Assembly (NCBI GenBank): GCA_905215595.1 | Contig: CAJMQZ010000036.1 | Coordinates: 1 to 18,556 of the forward strand | Source: an uncultured bacterium | Lineage (GTDB): Bacteria > Bacillota > Clostridia > Oscillospirales > Ruminococcaceae | DNA length: 18,556 nt | Reading direction: 5' to 3' | Shown here: positions 6,449 to 14,849 of the stretch, one piece after another | Layout of the letters: every line of letters begins with the position of its first letter | Position numbering within the stretch: position 1 is the stretch's first letter | Notes under the pieces: model-generated | The model's input: only the letters and a program-made list of their open reading frames with translations | Database searches by the model: none | What the model was told of the DNA's origin: nothing | Program-made: the position numbers and the translations under genes

Positions 6449-6868
6449 GTGTTTTTTGGCCGTTATGATTACACCATCGACGCCAAGGGGCGGCTGAACT
6501 TCCCCGCAAAATTCCGCGATGCCATGGGCGAGAGCTTCGTGGTGCTGGAATGGGTGGACAGCTGCCTGTTCGCACTGCCCATGGAAGAAGTTCAGCGGCT
6601 GGCGGACAAGCTGGAAAGCGATGAGCTGATGGACAGCTGGGCTATCTCCGGCGACCTGTTCAGCACCGCCTGCGAGGTAGCGCCGGACAAGCAGGGACGC
6701 ATCCTGCTGCCCGCAGAGCTGCGCGCCTACGCCGGACTGGAAAAGGACGTGACCATCATCGGCAACCGCAACCACGCCGAGATCTGGGCCACCGAAGTCT
6801 GGAACGCCCGCCGCGCCGCCGTGACCAACGACCAGCGCGCCGAGCGGCTGCGCAAACTGCACCTCTGA
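6449..6868 (+). CDS. mraZ: Transcriptional regulator MraZ
   Basis: A 139-residue protein with two AbrB/MazE-like halves, each holding the MraZ signature: DAKGRLNFPAKF at 11-22 and DKQGRILLPAELR at 80-92. MraZ forms a ring-shaped oligomer that binds DNA repeats and controls its own dcw operon. The start is GTG (6449), supported by an AAAGGGGGAG ribosome site and by the conserved N-terminus FFGRYDYTIDAKGRL. The length is close to the usual 140-150. It is the first gene after the cluster promoter and the repeats at 6383-6410, and its stop overlaps an upstream ATG of the rsmH frame (TGATG) that is probably not used. Confidence 0.96.
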   Translation: MFFGRYDYTIDAKGRLNFPAKFRDAMGESFVVLEWVDSCLFALPMEEVQRLADKLESDELMDSWAISGDLFSTACEVAPDKQGRILLPAELRAYAGLEKDVTIIGNRNHAEIWATEVWNARRAAVTNDQRAERLRKLHL

Positions 6869-6887
6869 TGCAAAAAACTAAACCGAG

Positions 6888-6895
6888 AAAGGAGG
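6888..6895 (+). promoter_or_regulatory. Ribosome binding site deciding the rsmH start
   Basis: AAAGGAGG ends 8 bases before ATG 6904. The in-frame ATG at 6868, which overlaps the mraZ stop, has no comparable site and would add 12 poorly conserved residues. Start 6904 is therefore preferred. Confidence 0.8.
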
Positions 6896-6903
6896 CCGTG
6901 CCA

Positions 6904-7869
6904 ATGGCCTTTGAAGAACAGCAGCCCTTTGACCCGGCCTCGTTTGAGCATATCCCCGTTTTGCTGAACGAGTGCCTGACGGGGCTTGCCATCGACCCGG
7001 CGGGCACTTATCTGGACGGCACCGCCGGCGGCGCGGGACATTCCCGCCAGATCGCCCTGCGGCTGGACGCCGCCAAGGGCGGCAGGCTCATCTCGCTGGA
7101 TCAGGACCCGGACGCGGTGCAGACCGCGCGCTCCCGTCTGGCCGGGCTGCCTGCCACCGTGGTGCAGATCAATTTCCGCTATGCGGGACAGGCGCTGGAA
7201 CAGCTGGGCATTGAAAAGATCAACGGTGCACTGCTGGATCTTGGCGTTTCCAGCCACCAGCTGGACGATGCCGCCCGGGGCTTTTCCTACCGGGCGGACG
7301 CACCGCTGGATATGCGCATGAGCCAGCAGGGCGAGACCGCCGCAGATCTTGTGAACACCGAAAGCCGCGAGGAACTTGCCCGCATCCTGCGGGATTACGG
7401 CGAGGAGCCCTATGCGTGGCAGATCGCGGGAAAGATCGTGGAGGCGCGGGAAACCGCTCCCATCCTGACCACCCTGCAGCTGGCAGATATCGTAGCAAGC
7501 GCCATGCCCCCGGCAGAGCGCCGCAAGAACAAGAACCCCTCCCGCCGCACCTTTCAGGCACTGCGCATTGCAGTGAACCACGAACTGGACGCGCTGGAAG
7601 AGGGCTTGGATACCATTTTCGATCACCTTGCACCGGGCGGCCGGTTGTGCGTGATCACCTTCCACTCTCTGGAGGACCGGCTGGTCAAGAACAAATTCCG
7701 CCGCTGGTCCACAGCCTGTACCTGCCCGCCGGAGTTTCCGGTGTGTGTATGCGGCGGCAAGGCAAAGGCAAAGCTTATCACCCGTAAACCCATTGAAGCT
7801 GACACGCAGGAGCTGGAGGAGAACCGGCGCAGCCGTTCTGCCCACCTGCGTGTGCTGGAAAAATGCTGA
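6904..7869 (+). CDS. rsmH: 16S rRNA (cytosine1402-N4)-methyltransferase RsmH (MraW)
   Basis: A 321-residue SAM-dependent enzyme that methylates N4 of C1402 in the ribosomal P-site. The key parts are HIPVLLNE (16-23), the SAM loop DGTAGGAGHS (38-47), GALLDLGVSSHQLDDAARGF in the middle, RTFQALRIAVNHEL, and ITFHSLEDRLVKNKFR towards the end. Near the C-terminus is a cysteine-rich stretch CTCPPEFPVCVCGG, common in Firmicute RsmH. The length is typical. It is the second gene of the cluster. An 8-bp hairpin lies immediately after the stop codon. Confidence 0.96.
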   Translation: MAFEEQQPFDPASFEHIPVLLNECLTGLAIDPAGTYLDGTAGGAGHSRQIALRLDAAKGGRLISLDQDPDAVQTARSRLAGLPATVVQINFRYAGQALEQLGIEKINGALLDLGVSSHQLDDAARGFSYRADAPLDMRMSQQGETAADLVNTESREELARILRDYGEEPYAWQIAGKIVEARETAPILTTLQLADIVASAMPPAERRKNKNPSRRTFQALRIAVNHELDALEEGLDTIFDHLAPGGRLCVITFHSLEDRLVKNKFRRWSTACTCPPEFPVCVCGGKAKAKLITRKPIEADTQELEENRRSRSAHLRVLEKC

Positions 7870-7890
7870 GATGCCGGAAGCACCGGCATC
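7870..7890 (+). other. Hairpin between rsmH and the ftsL-like gene
   Basis: GATGCCGG (7870-7877) and CCGGCATC (7883-7890) form a perfect 8-bp stem with a 5-base loop. It starts at the first base after the rsmH stop and ends just before the GAGGAGGAGA ribosome site. There is no T run, so it is more likely an mRNA processing or stability element than a terminator. Confidence 0.55.
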
Positions 7891-7908
7891 GTGAGGAGGA
7901 GAGAAACC

Positions 7909-8388
7909 ATGGGTCAGCCAGCATACGATCATAACGCGATGCGCCGCCGCAGGGCACCGCAGCCGCAGCGCAAAGCAAACCTGCGGGTAGCAAAGGGCGG
8001 CAAGCGGCGGTTGAACCCGCTGCAGGCCGCTGTACATAACGCCATGAATCTGGTGGCGGCAGCACTGCTGGTGGGCTTTGCCATCAGCCTGCTGTGGAGC
8101 GAGGCACAGCTGGTGGAGCTGAACGACCAGATCCAGGCCACTAAGGCGCAGCTGGTCAGCGAGCAGAGCCAGTATACCTATTACAACAGCACCCTGAACA
8201 GCAAGACCAACATTGCCAGCGTGGAGGAGACCGCAGGGCGGCTGGGTCTGATGAAAGTAGACCCCAGCCAGATCACCTACATCCGCCTGGGCGAAAGCGG
8301 CGCACTGGTGCGCCGGGAGTCCACCGTGCGGCAATGGACCGACTTTTTGTACACCGGCGCGGTGAACATTCTGGGCACCGTGAGATAA
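7909..8388 (+). CDS. ftsL: FtsL-like cell division protein
   Basis: A 159-residue bitopic membrane protein. It has a basic cytosolic N-terminus (1-36, many Arg/Lys), one membrane helix at about 46-63, a helical coiled-coil region at about 64-100, and a C-terminal EETAGRLGLMKVDPSQITYI segment typical of FtsL/DivIC. FtsL links the FtsQ-DivIC/FtsB complex to FtsW and the septal PBP and helps activate them. FtsL diverges quickly, so identification rests on topology, length and position between rsmH and the PBP gene. Start ATG 7909 is chosen over GTG 7891 because the GAGGAGGAGA ribosome site (7893-7902) lies between them. A terminator follows the gene. Confidence 0.85.
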   Translation: MGQPAYDHNAMRRRRAPQPQRKANLRVAKGGKRRLNPLQAAVHNAMNLVAAALLVGFAISLLWSEAQLVELNDQIQATKAQLVSEQSQYTYYNSTLNSKTNIASVEETAGRLGLMKVDPSQITYIRLGESGALVRRESTVRQWTDFLYTGAVNILGTVR

Positions 8389-8394
8389 ACGGAG

Positions 8395-8421
8395 AAAGCG
8401 TGCGGCAGCGCACGCTTTTTT
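8395..8421 (+). terminator. Intrinsic terminator inside the dcw cluster
   Basis: AAAGCGTGCG (8395-8404) and CGCACGCTTT (8409-8418) form a perfect 10-bp stem with a GCAG loop, followed by Ts to 8421. It starts 6 bases past the ftsL stop and matches a textbook rho-independent terminator. The genes after it are essential, so it is presumably leaky or regulated, or a downstream promoter exists. The remaining 80 bases up to the PBP start hold a -35-like TGGACA (8429-8434) but no convincing -10. Confidence 0.88.
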
Positions 8422-8501
8422 CGGTTTATGGACACCGCAGTCTGAATAAATAACAGCGCAGGGCGCGCGGAATGCAGTGCACGCCCCGCAGGAGAGAACC
8501 A

Positions 8502-10979
8502 ATGCAAGAACCTTTCCGTAACAAAAAAAGCAGGGGCTACCGCCTGCGTCCGGCTTCTGGACGGGATCGGCTGGACAGCCGGGTGCGGCGGCTTTGCAGC
8601 CGTCTGGGCATCCTTGCGGTGGTGGTGGCAGCCGCCATCGTCATCCGCAGCCTGTATAATATCCAGATCATCCACGGGGCAGAGTACCGCCAGTACGCCG
8701 CCCAGCAGCAGCTGCTGGATACCACCATCAAGGCCACCCGGGGCGAGATCTACGATGCCTCCGGCATTACCCTTGCCTCCACCAGCGTGGTGTGGACCAT
8801 CTGGGCAGACCCCAGTTACAGCAGCATCCTTTATACCAGCAAGACCAACGATGACGACACCGTGACCAAAACGCTGGACCCCGCCATGTGCGCCGAGGTG
8901 AGCCGGGAGCTGACCCTGCGTCTGCTCTCCGGGGACGGCGAGAGCTTGGACAGCGTGGACACCTCCTCGGCAGAGTATCAGCAGCAGTACCAGACCGTTT
9001 ATGATGCGCTTTCCCGGCTGGATTCTGCCTACGTCACCCTTGCCACCAAGGTGAACAACGCGGTGAAGCTTTCCATTGAAAAATACGTCACCAGCTTCAA
9101 CAAATCGCACAAAAAGGCCACCGATACCTCCCGCAAGGGGCGCATCTCAGTGTCCTCGGAAAAGAGCTTCCAGCGCAACTACCCCTACGGCGCCTTTGCC
9201 GCAGCGGTGCTGGGCTTTACGGACGCGGACGGCGTCGGCGCCTACGGACTGGAAAAATCCTACCAGTCCACCTTGGCCGGTGTGGATGGCCGCACCATCA
9301 CCCAGCGCAACGCGGTGGGCAACGCCATTGCAGACGCCAACGCCACCACCTTTGCCGCCAAGGACGGCTCCAATCTGGTGCTGTCGCTGGATGTGAATGT
9401 GCAGGAGATCGCGGAGCGATATCTGAACGAAGCCATTGCAGCCAATACGGTGGAAAACCGCGGCTGCGCCATTGTGATGAACGTCAAGACCGGTGCCATC
9501 CTTGCCATGGCCTCCAAACCGGACTTTGACCCCAACGACCCGCTGAACTACACCGCCAACGAGGCTTACCTCAACGAGCTGGTGCACGCAGAGCCGGAAC
9601 TTTACGGCATCTATAAAAAGGATGCCGACGGCAACTACATCACCGACGAACAGGGCAACAAAATTCTGGACGAGGAAGCGGACTATTCCGGCTACTACCG
9701 GGATATCCTGTGGAAAAACAAGGCCATCACCGAGCTGTACTACCCGGGCTCTGTGTTCAAGGTCATCACCTCTGCTATGGGCATCGACTCCGGCGTGGCC
9801 ACCATGAACACCACTTTTACTTGCTCCGGCGCTTACGGTGTTGCCAAGGAGACCTACCACTGCGCCGGACGCAAGGCGCACGGCCTGCTCAATATGGCCG
9901 AGGCGCTGCGCAAGAGCTGCAACATCTACTACATCCAGCTGGGGCAGCGCGTCGGCTCGCAGCAGTTCTATAACTACTTCGATGCCTTCGGCTTTACCGC
10001 CCGCACCGGCGTGGACCTGCCCAGCGAGACCAACTTTATGCAGTACTACCGCGCCGACCAGCTGGGCGAGGTGCAGCTGGCTTCCTCCTCCTTCGGTCAG
10101 GCCATGGCCATCACCCCGCTGCAGATGTGCACCGCCATTGCGGCCACCGTCAACGGCGGGTATCTGGTCACCCCCCATGTGGTGGATAAGATCACCGATG
10201 CCAACGGCAATGTCATTCAGGAGATCGGCGCAAATGTGCGCCGTCAGGTCATCAGCCAGAGTGCCAGCGAGGTCATCCGGGAGATGATGGAGTACGAGGT
10301 GGGCAACGGCACCGGCGGCGGCAAAAACGCCTATGTGTCCGGCTACCGCATCGGCGGCAAGTCCGGCACCTCCGAGCAGCTGAATATGCACCGCCGCGCC
10401 GACGGCGACTATAAAAAGGTGGCGTCCTTCGTGGCAGTGCTGCCCGCCAACGACCCGGAAATTCTTGTCTACGTCATGCTGGACGACCCCAACAACGCCC
10501 GGACGGACTATTCCTCCATCCTTGCAGCCCCTGTGGCGGGCAATATCATCAGTGAGGTGGCCCCTTATCTTGGCATCGCCACCGACGGCGAGGACCGCAG
10601 CGGCACCATCGTTACGGTGCCGAACCTTGTGGGCACCGAGTGGAGCAACGCACAGGTGAGCCTGAACATTCAGGGCTTAAAGCATCAATTGCAGGAGAGC
10701 CAGAGCAGCCAGACTGCTGCCCCGGTCACCTATCAGTACCCCCACGCGGGGAGCAAGGTGCCCTACGGCACCACCATCTACCTGTATACCGATACCTACG
10801 AGGGCAGCCGCACCGAGGTGCCGGATGTGACCGGCAAGAGCCCGGACTTTGCCCGCCAGATGCTGAGCGCCGCCGGGCTGAACTGTGTGGTGGAAGGCAG
10901 CGGCACGGTGCAGGCGCAAAGCGCCGAGCCTGGCTCCAGCGTGCAGCGCGGCACCATCATCACCCTGACCTGTGGGTAA
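8502..10979 (+). CDS. Class B penicillin-binding protein (FtsI/SpoVD type) with two PASTA domains
   Basis: An 825-residue D,D-transpeptidase that crosslinks septal peptidoglycan. The layout is a short basic cytosolic tail, one membrane helix (about 33-49), a PBP dimerisation domain containing TRGEIYDASG, and the transpeptidase domain with SVFK (Ser417-Lys420), SCN (472-474) and KSGT (620-623). Two PASTA domains lie at about 702-764 and 770-825. Two PASTA repeats are like B. subtilis PbpB; SpoVD has one. About 70 residues lie between DFDPND and the SVFK motif, more than usual, owing to an acidic insert (about 360-405). Start ATG 8502 is chosen over 8472 because GGAG sits 7 bases before it. The cognate partner FtsW is encoded two genes after murF. 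Confidence 0.93.
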   Translation: MQEPFRNKKSRGYRLRPASGRDRLDSRVRRLCSRLGILAVVVAAAIVIRSLYNIQIIHGAEYRQYAAQQQLLDTTIKATRGEIYDASGITLASTSVVWTIWADPSYSSILYTSKTNDDDTVTKTLDPAMCAEVSRELTLRLLSGDGESLDSVDTSSAEYQQQYQTVYDALSRLDSAYVTLATKVNNAVKLSIEKYVTSFNKSHKKATDTSRKGRISVSSEKSFQRNYPYGAFAAAVLGFTDADGVGAYGLEKSYQSTLAGVDGRTITQRNAVGNAIADANATTFAAKDGSNLVLSLDVNVQEIAERYLNEAIAANTVENRGCAIVMNVKTGAILAMASKPDFDPNDPLNYTANEAYLNELVHAEPELYGIYKKDADGNYITDEQGNKILDEEADYSGYYRDILWKNKAITELYYPGSVFKVITSAMGIDSGVATMNTTFTCSGAYGVAKETYHCAGRKAHGLLNMAEALRKSCNIYYIQLGQRVGSQQFYNYFDAFGFTARTGVDLPSETNFMQYYRADQLGEVQLASSSFGQAMAITPLQMCTAIAATVNGGYLVTPHVVDKITDANGNVIQEIGANVRRQVISQSASEVIREMMEYEVGNGTGGGKNAYVSGYRIGGKSGTSEQLNMHRRADGDYKKVASFVAVLPANDPEILVYVMLDDPNNARTDYSSILAAPVAGNIISEVAPYLGIATDGEDRSGTIVTVPNLVGTEWSNAQVSLNIQGLKHQLQESQSSQTAAPVTYQYPHAGSKVPYGTTIYLYTDTYEGSRTEVPDVTGKSPDFARQMLSAAGLNCVVEGSGTVQAQSAEPGSSVQRGTIITLTCG

Positions 10980-11085
10980 AACAGCTTTTTCGGCATCCTC
11001 GCCCAAGGCTTTCAGCGTAAAGCACTGCTGCAAGGCAGTGACGGATGAGGGTGCAGCATTCAATAGAACGAGAGGGGATAGAACA
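10980..11085 (+). other. Gap between the PBP gene and murF
   Basis: About 106 bases. A 6-bp hairpin (CACTGC 11023-11028, GCAGTG 11035-11040) and the murF ribosome site (AGAGGGG, 11071-11077) are seen. There is no T run and no convincing promoter. Confidence 0.4.
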
Positions 11086-12468
11086 ATGGAAAAGATCCAT
11101 GCAAGCAAGCTTCTGGCAGGGCTGGTGCCTGCCGGAAAACTGACCAGTGACCCGGAGGTGGCACTGGTCACCACCGACAGCCGCGAGGTAAAGCCCGGCT
11201 GCATTTTTGTGGCCTTCCCCGGCGAGCGGTTCGACGGCCATGATTTCGCCGCCCGTGCGCTGGAGCAGGGCGCGGAGTATGTGGTGGTCAACCACCCCGT
11301 GCCCGGTGTGCCGGAAGAAAAGGCCATCCTTTGCCCGGACAGCTACCACGCTATGATGGTGATGGGCGCAAACTACCGCAGCCAGTACCACCCCAAGATG
11401 GTGGGCGTGACCGGCAGCGTGGGCAAGACCACCACCAAGCAGATGACCTACGCCGCCCTGAGCGGCTTTGGCGAGACCATCAAGACCGAGGGCAACCAGA
11501 ACAATGAACTGGGCATGCCCCGCACCCTGATGCGGCTGGAAAGCAGCACCGAGTACGCGGTCATCGAGATGGGTATGAGCCACGCCGGCGAGATCGACCG
11601 TCTGGCGCGGGCAGCACGGCCGGATGTGGGCATCATCACCTGCATCGGCGTGTCCCACATCGGCAATCTGGGCAGTCAGGAGAACATCTGCAAGGCAAAG
11701 CTGGAGATCTGCAACGGTCTGCCGGAGGGCGCGCCGCTGGTGCTGAACTACGACGACCCCTTCCTGCGCAAGGCAGTGCTCCCCGCCCATGTGCGTCCGG
11801 TGTGGTTCAGCCTGAACGATGAGAACGCAGACGTCTGCGCTCTGTCCATCCGGCAGGAGACTGACGGCATGAGTTTTGTGCTGGAGGATCAGGAGCACGG
11901 CACCTTTGTGGTGAACATCCCCGCCATGGGACGCCATAATGTGGCAAATGCTCTGGCCGCCTACTGCGCCGCCACCCGTCTGGGCTGCGACGCCAAGAGG
12001 GTCATCCGGGGCCTTTCCAACTTTGAACAGACCGGCCGCCGCCAGAAGGTGGTGGACAGCGAGGGCGTGACCGTCATCGAGGACTGCTACAACGCAAACC
12101 CGGACAGCATGAAGGCTGCGCTGGCGATGTTCAAGGATTTCCCCTGCAAGCGCCGCTTTGCCCTGCTGGGCGATATGCTGGAGCTGGGCGAGCTGAGCCG
12201 CGAAGCACATGAGGAACTGGGGCGCCTTGCCGCCGAGAGCGGGCTGTACTGCCTGATCACCTACGGCGAGCAGGCCAAGCGCACCGCCGTGGTGGCTGCT
12301 GCCAAGGGGGTAAAGACCCTGCACGCGGAAAATTACCGCGAGGCCGCCGATGCTTTGCTGGACCGGGTGCAGCCCGGTGACGCCGTTCTGGTAAAGGCCA
12401 GCCACGGCATGGCACTGGAAAAAGTACTGGATATCTTCTACGAAGAGCATAAAGAAGTGGAAGTATAA
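11086..12468 (+). CDS. murF: UDP-N-acetylmuramoyl-tripeptide--D-alanyl-D-alanine ligase MurF
   Basis: A 460-residue cytosolic Mur ligase that adds D-Ala-D-Ala to UDP-MurNAc-tripeptide with ATP. The N-terminal domain has TTDSREVKPGCIFVAFPG (29-46). The ATP loop is GVTGSVGKTT (107-116), followed by EGNQNNELGMPRTLM and EMGMSHAGEIDRL, both diagnostic for MurF. The middle domain has GRHNVANALAAYCAA, and the C-terminal domain has EDCYNANPDSMKAAL and LGDMLELG. The length is normal. Start ATG 11086 follows an AGAGGGGATA ribosome site; the same frame is open 114 bases further upstream but without support. In most clusters murE precedes murF; here the gene before it is the PBP. Confidence 0.96.
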   Translation: MEKIHASKLLAGLVPAGKLTSDPEVALVTTDSREVKPGCIFVAFPGERFDGHDFAARALEQGAEYVVVNHPVPGVPEEKAILCPDSYHAMMVMGANYRSQYHPKMVGVTGSVGKTTTKQMTYAALSGFGETIKTEGNQNNELGMPRTLMRLESSTEYAVIEMGMSHAGEIDRLARAARPDVGIITCIGVSHIGNLGSQENICKAKLEICNGLPEGAPLVLNYDDPFLRKAVLPAHVRPVWFSLNDENADVCALSIRQETDGMSFVLEDQEHGTFVVNIPAMGRHNVANALAAYCAATRLGCDAKRVIRGLSNFEQTGRRQKVVDSEGVTVIEDCYNANPDSMKAALAMFKDFPCKRRFALLGDMLELGELSREAHEELGRLAAESGLYCLITYGEQAKRTAVVAAAKGVKTLHAENYREAADALLDRVQPGDAVLVKASHGMALEKVLDIFYEEHKEVEV

Positions 12469-12496
12469 CTATTTGGCGAAATGGAGTGTCTGATCT

Positions 12497-13492
12497 ATGG
12501 AGCGTTTCGCCTTGGCAGCGGCGGTGGTGCTGGGCTTTGCCCTTACGGCAGCCCTGTGCAGCCTGTTTGTGCCGCTGCGGCGGGTGCTGGAACGCCGCGA
12601 ACAGCAACAGCAGCCGGTACAGTCTGAGCAGCCCCGGCCTGCACCCCTGCGCGCCCCGCTGTGGGGCGGGCTGTGTGCGGCGGCGGGCACGGTGGCTGCG
12701 GTGGGCGTGGGCTGGCTTGCCGCCTGCGTGGGTCAGCCGGAGCTGCTGGGCAGTGAGGCGCGGCTGATGACCCGGCTGCTCACGGCACTGGCCGGAAGCC
12801 TTGCCTTTGGGGCAGTGGGTCTTGCAGAAGATCTTGCCCGGATGCGCAGCCCGGCGGCGCTGGGGCTGCGGCGGGACGTGCGGCTTTTGCTGGAAGCACT
12901 GGCCGCGGCATTCGTTCTTTTGCTGCTGTGGGCAGCGGGCTGTCTGCCCCGGGGGCTGGGCGTGCCCGGGGCGGGGTATGTGCTGCTGGGCAGCGCCGTA
13001 CCTTTTTTGTGGGCGGTGCTCATGGTGGCACTGGCCGAGTGCGCCCGCATCGCCGAGCGGGACGAGGGCGCGGTGTGCGGTGCGGCCTTTGTGGCCATGC
13101 TGGCGTTGATGATGGCAGAGGCCGGTCTGGGCGTTTCCGGGCTGGCGGTGCTGCCCGGAGCGCTGGCCGGGGCACTGGTGGCGCTGCTGCTGTGGGCCTT
13201 TCCCCCGGCAAGGCTGGGGGTGGGCTGCTGCGGCAGTCTGCTGGCGGCGGGTGCCATCGGCTGCATCCCGCTCAGTCTGGACATGACCAGCCTGACCGTG
13301 CCGTTGGCGCTGCCCTTCTGGGCGGCGGGCGGTCTTTTGGCAGCGCAGCTGCTGTGTGCAAAGCGCACCGGCAAGCCCTTGCGCTGCTGGGTAAAAAAGC
13401 ATAAAATGAGCCCGGAGACGGTGTTCCTGTGCAGCTTTGCACTGAGCGCTGTCGGCTATGTGCTGGCGCTGGCGATGCTGCGCTGGTGCTGA
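12497..13492 (+). CDS. MraY-like membrane protein lacking catalytic residues (probable pseudoenzyme)
   Basis: A 331-residue Leu/Ala-rich protein with about nine or ten membrane helices, at the usual mraY position between murF and ftsW. MraY makes lipid I at the inner membrane. Reading against family motifs from memory: TPTMGGL becomes APLWGGL (53-59); GFxDDxxK becomes GLAEDLAR (108-115); NxxNLTDGLDG fits ECARIAERDEG (181-191), with every Asn and Asp changed; FMGDTGS becomes GVGCCGS (241-247), with the catalytic Asp at Cys244; and PxHHHxE becomes PLRCWVK (294-300), with all His lost. Flanking residues (ALGL, PARLG, the final VFLCSFALSAVG helix) still fit. It is therefore probably inactive as a transferase. 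The start has TGGAG 10 bases upstream. A remote alternative is an unrelated membrane protein. Confidence 0.7.
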   Translation: MERFALAAAVVLGFALTAALCSLFVPLRRVLERREQQQQPVQSEQPRPAPLRAPLWGGLCAAAGTVAAVGVGWLAACVGQPELLGSEARLMTRLLTALAGSLAFGAVGLAEDLARMRSPAALGLRRDVRLLLEALAAAFVLLLLWAAGCLPRGLGVPGAGYVLLGSAVPFLWAVLMVALAECARIAERDEGAVCGAAFVAMLALMMAEAGLGVSGLAVLPGALAGALVALLLWAFPPARLGVGCCGSLLAAGAIGCIPLSLDMTSLTVPLALPFWAAGGLLAAQLLCAKRTGKPLRCWVKKHKMSPETVFLCSFALSAVGYVLALAMLRWC

Positions 13493-13520
13493 CCGGGCAC
13501 AGAGAGGGAAGGGAGCGCAG

Positions 13521-14834
13521 ATGGCGACTATCCGCAAAAAACACAGAGCGCCGGTGTCGGTGTTCCAGCGAGACCCGGGCCCGTGGTCCCGGCTGCTGAT
13601 CGACTGGCTGGCTACGCTGGCTGTTATTATGATCTTTGGGCTGGTGATGCTGTTCAGTGCCAGCTACACCACCGGTTACCTGCGCATGGGCGACAGCTTC
13701 CACTACATCAAGCAGCAGGCGCTGTGCATGATGATCGGGCTGGCCTGTATGTTCCTGATGAGTTATATGGATCACCGCTTTTTGCGCAAGATGGTGGTGC
13801 CGGGCTACATCATCGTGCTGGCCATGCTGGCCGTCACCCTGACCATGGCCCCTCTGAACGGCTGCCGCCGCTGGATCCGCTTCGGCGGGCTTACACTGCA
13901 ATCCTCCGAGGTGGCAAAGTTTGAAATGATCCTGTTCAGCTCCCATCTTGCGGCCAAAGCGCCGCAGGTGGAGCGGCTGGACCCGGAGCGCCGCATCCTG
14001 CTTACCCCCCGGGAGTGGCTGCGGGTGCGGGTGTGGAAGCAGCTGGTGGTGCCGGTGCTGCCCCTTATACCGGTGGTCCTCCTGCTGGCGATGGAGCCGC
14101 ACATGTCCGGCATCGTGCTGACGGTGGCGGTGGTGGGCACCATCCTGCTGCTGTCCGGCAGCGGCGGTGTGCTGACATGGGCGGGTGCCATCACGGCAGG
14201 CGCCCTGCTGGAAACGCTGCTCTCCCATGTGGACTCCATCCCTTACCTGCAAAAGCGTCTGGACGGCTGGACGCAGGATCTGAGCAAGATGACCGACCAG
14301 ACCGTGCAGAGCCTTTACGCCATCGGCTCCGGCGGGCTGAAGGGGCTGGGGCTGGGCAACAGCGTGGAAAAGCAGCTCTGGCTGCCGGAAAGCACCAACG
14401 ACTTCATTTTCAGCGTGGTGTGCGAGGAACTGGGCTTCATTGGCGCAGTGCTCATCATCGTGCTGTTCGTGCTGTTCATCGTGCAGGGGCTGCTCATCGC
14501 CTATAAGGCGGAAAATCTGTACTGCACCATGGTAGGCATCGGCATTATGGCGCAAATCGCGTGGCAGGTGTTCTGCAATATCGCCGTGGTCACCAACACC
14601 TTGCCCAACACCGGCATCAGCCTGCCCTTCTTCTCCTCCGGCGGCACAAGCCTGATTTTGCTGCTGGCAGAAATGGGCGTGATGGTGAACATAGGCCGCA
14701 ACGGCGAGCGGGCGGCGCAGCAGCGGGAGCAGATGCGTGCCCAGCGAGAGACCGCCCGCGCCGAGCGGGAAGCAGAGCTTGCCCGCAAGACCATTGACTT
14801 GGCTTCTGCCCGCGCAGCCCGTACAGAACAGTAA
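13521..14834 (+). CDS. ftsW: Peptidoglycan glycosyltransferase FtsW (SEDS family)
   Basis: A 437-residue polytopic SEDS protein that polymerises lipid II at the septum together with the class B PBP. The hallmarks are NGCRRWIRFGGLTLQSSEVAK (113-133, where the usual QPSE reads QSSE), the large extracellular loop with GLKGLGLGNSVEKQLWLPE (272-290) and NDFIFSVVCEELGFIGA, including the conserved Asp294, and NTGISLPFFSSGGTS (363-377). The C-terminal cytosolic tail (about 393-437) is highly charged (Arg, Glu, Gln, Ala) and probably helical. Start ATG 13521 has AAGGGAG 5 bases upstream; the in-frame ATG at 13458 lies inside the preceding gene and is rejected. RodA or SpoVE would look similar; the dcw position favours FtsW. 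Confidence 0.93.
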   Translation: MATIRKKHRAPVSVFQRDPGPWSRLLIDWLATLAVIMIFGLVMLFSASYTTGYLRMGDSFHYIKQQALCMMIGLACMFLMSYMDHRFLRKMVVPGYIIVLAMLAVTLTMAPLNGCRRWIRFGGLTLQSSEVAKFEMILFSSHLAAKAPQVERLDPERRILLTPREWLRVRVWKQLVVPVLPLIPVVLLLAMEPHMSGIVLTVAVVGTILLLSGSGGVLTWAGAITAGALLETLLSHVDSIPYLQKRLDGWTQDLSKMTDQTVQSLYAIGSGGLKGLGLGNSVEKQLWLPESTNDFIFSVVCEELGFIGAVLIIVLFVLFIVQGLLIAYKAENLYCTMVGIGIMAQIAWQVFCNIAVVTNTLPNTGISLPFFSSGGTSLILLLAEMGVMVNIGRNGERAAQQREQMRAQRETARAEREAELARKTIDLASARAARTEQ

Positions 14835-14849
14835 AACAAACCGCAAGCC

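Noticed and set aside
8422..8490. Possible promoter for the PBP gene after the internal terminator
   Set aside because: A -35-like TGGACA is present, but no acceptable -10 lies 16-18 bases downstream.
6727..8502. 591-codon antisense frame over mraZ, rsmH and ftsL
   Set aside because: Shadow of three certain genes; no ribosome site or family motif. The same holds for the long antisense frames at 9147-10391, 10960-12450, 13272-15032, 14872-16095 and 15995-17584.
12497..13492. Annotation of this gene as functional mraY from position alone
   Set aside because: The catalytic Asp, Asn and His residues expected in MraY are replaced, so the symbol was not assigned.
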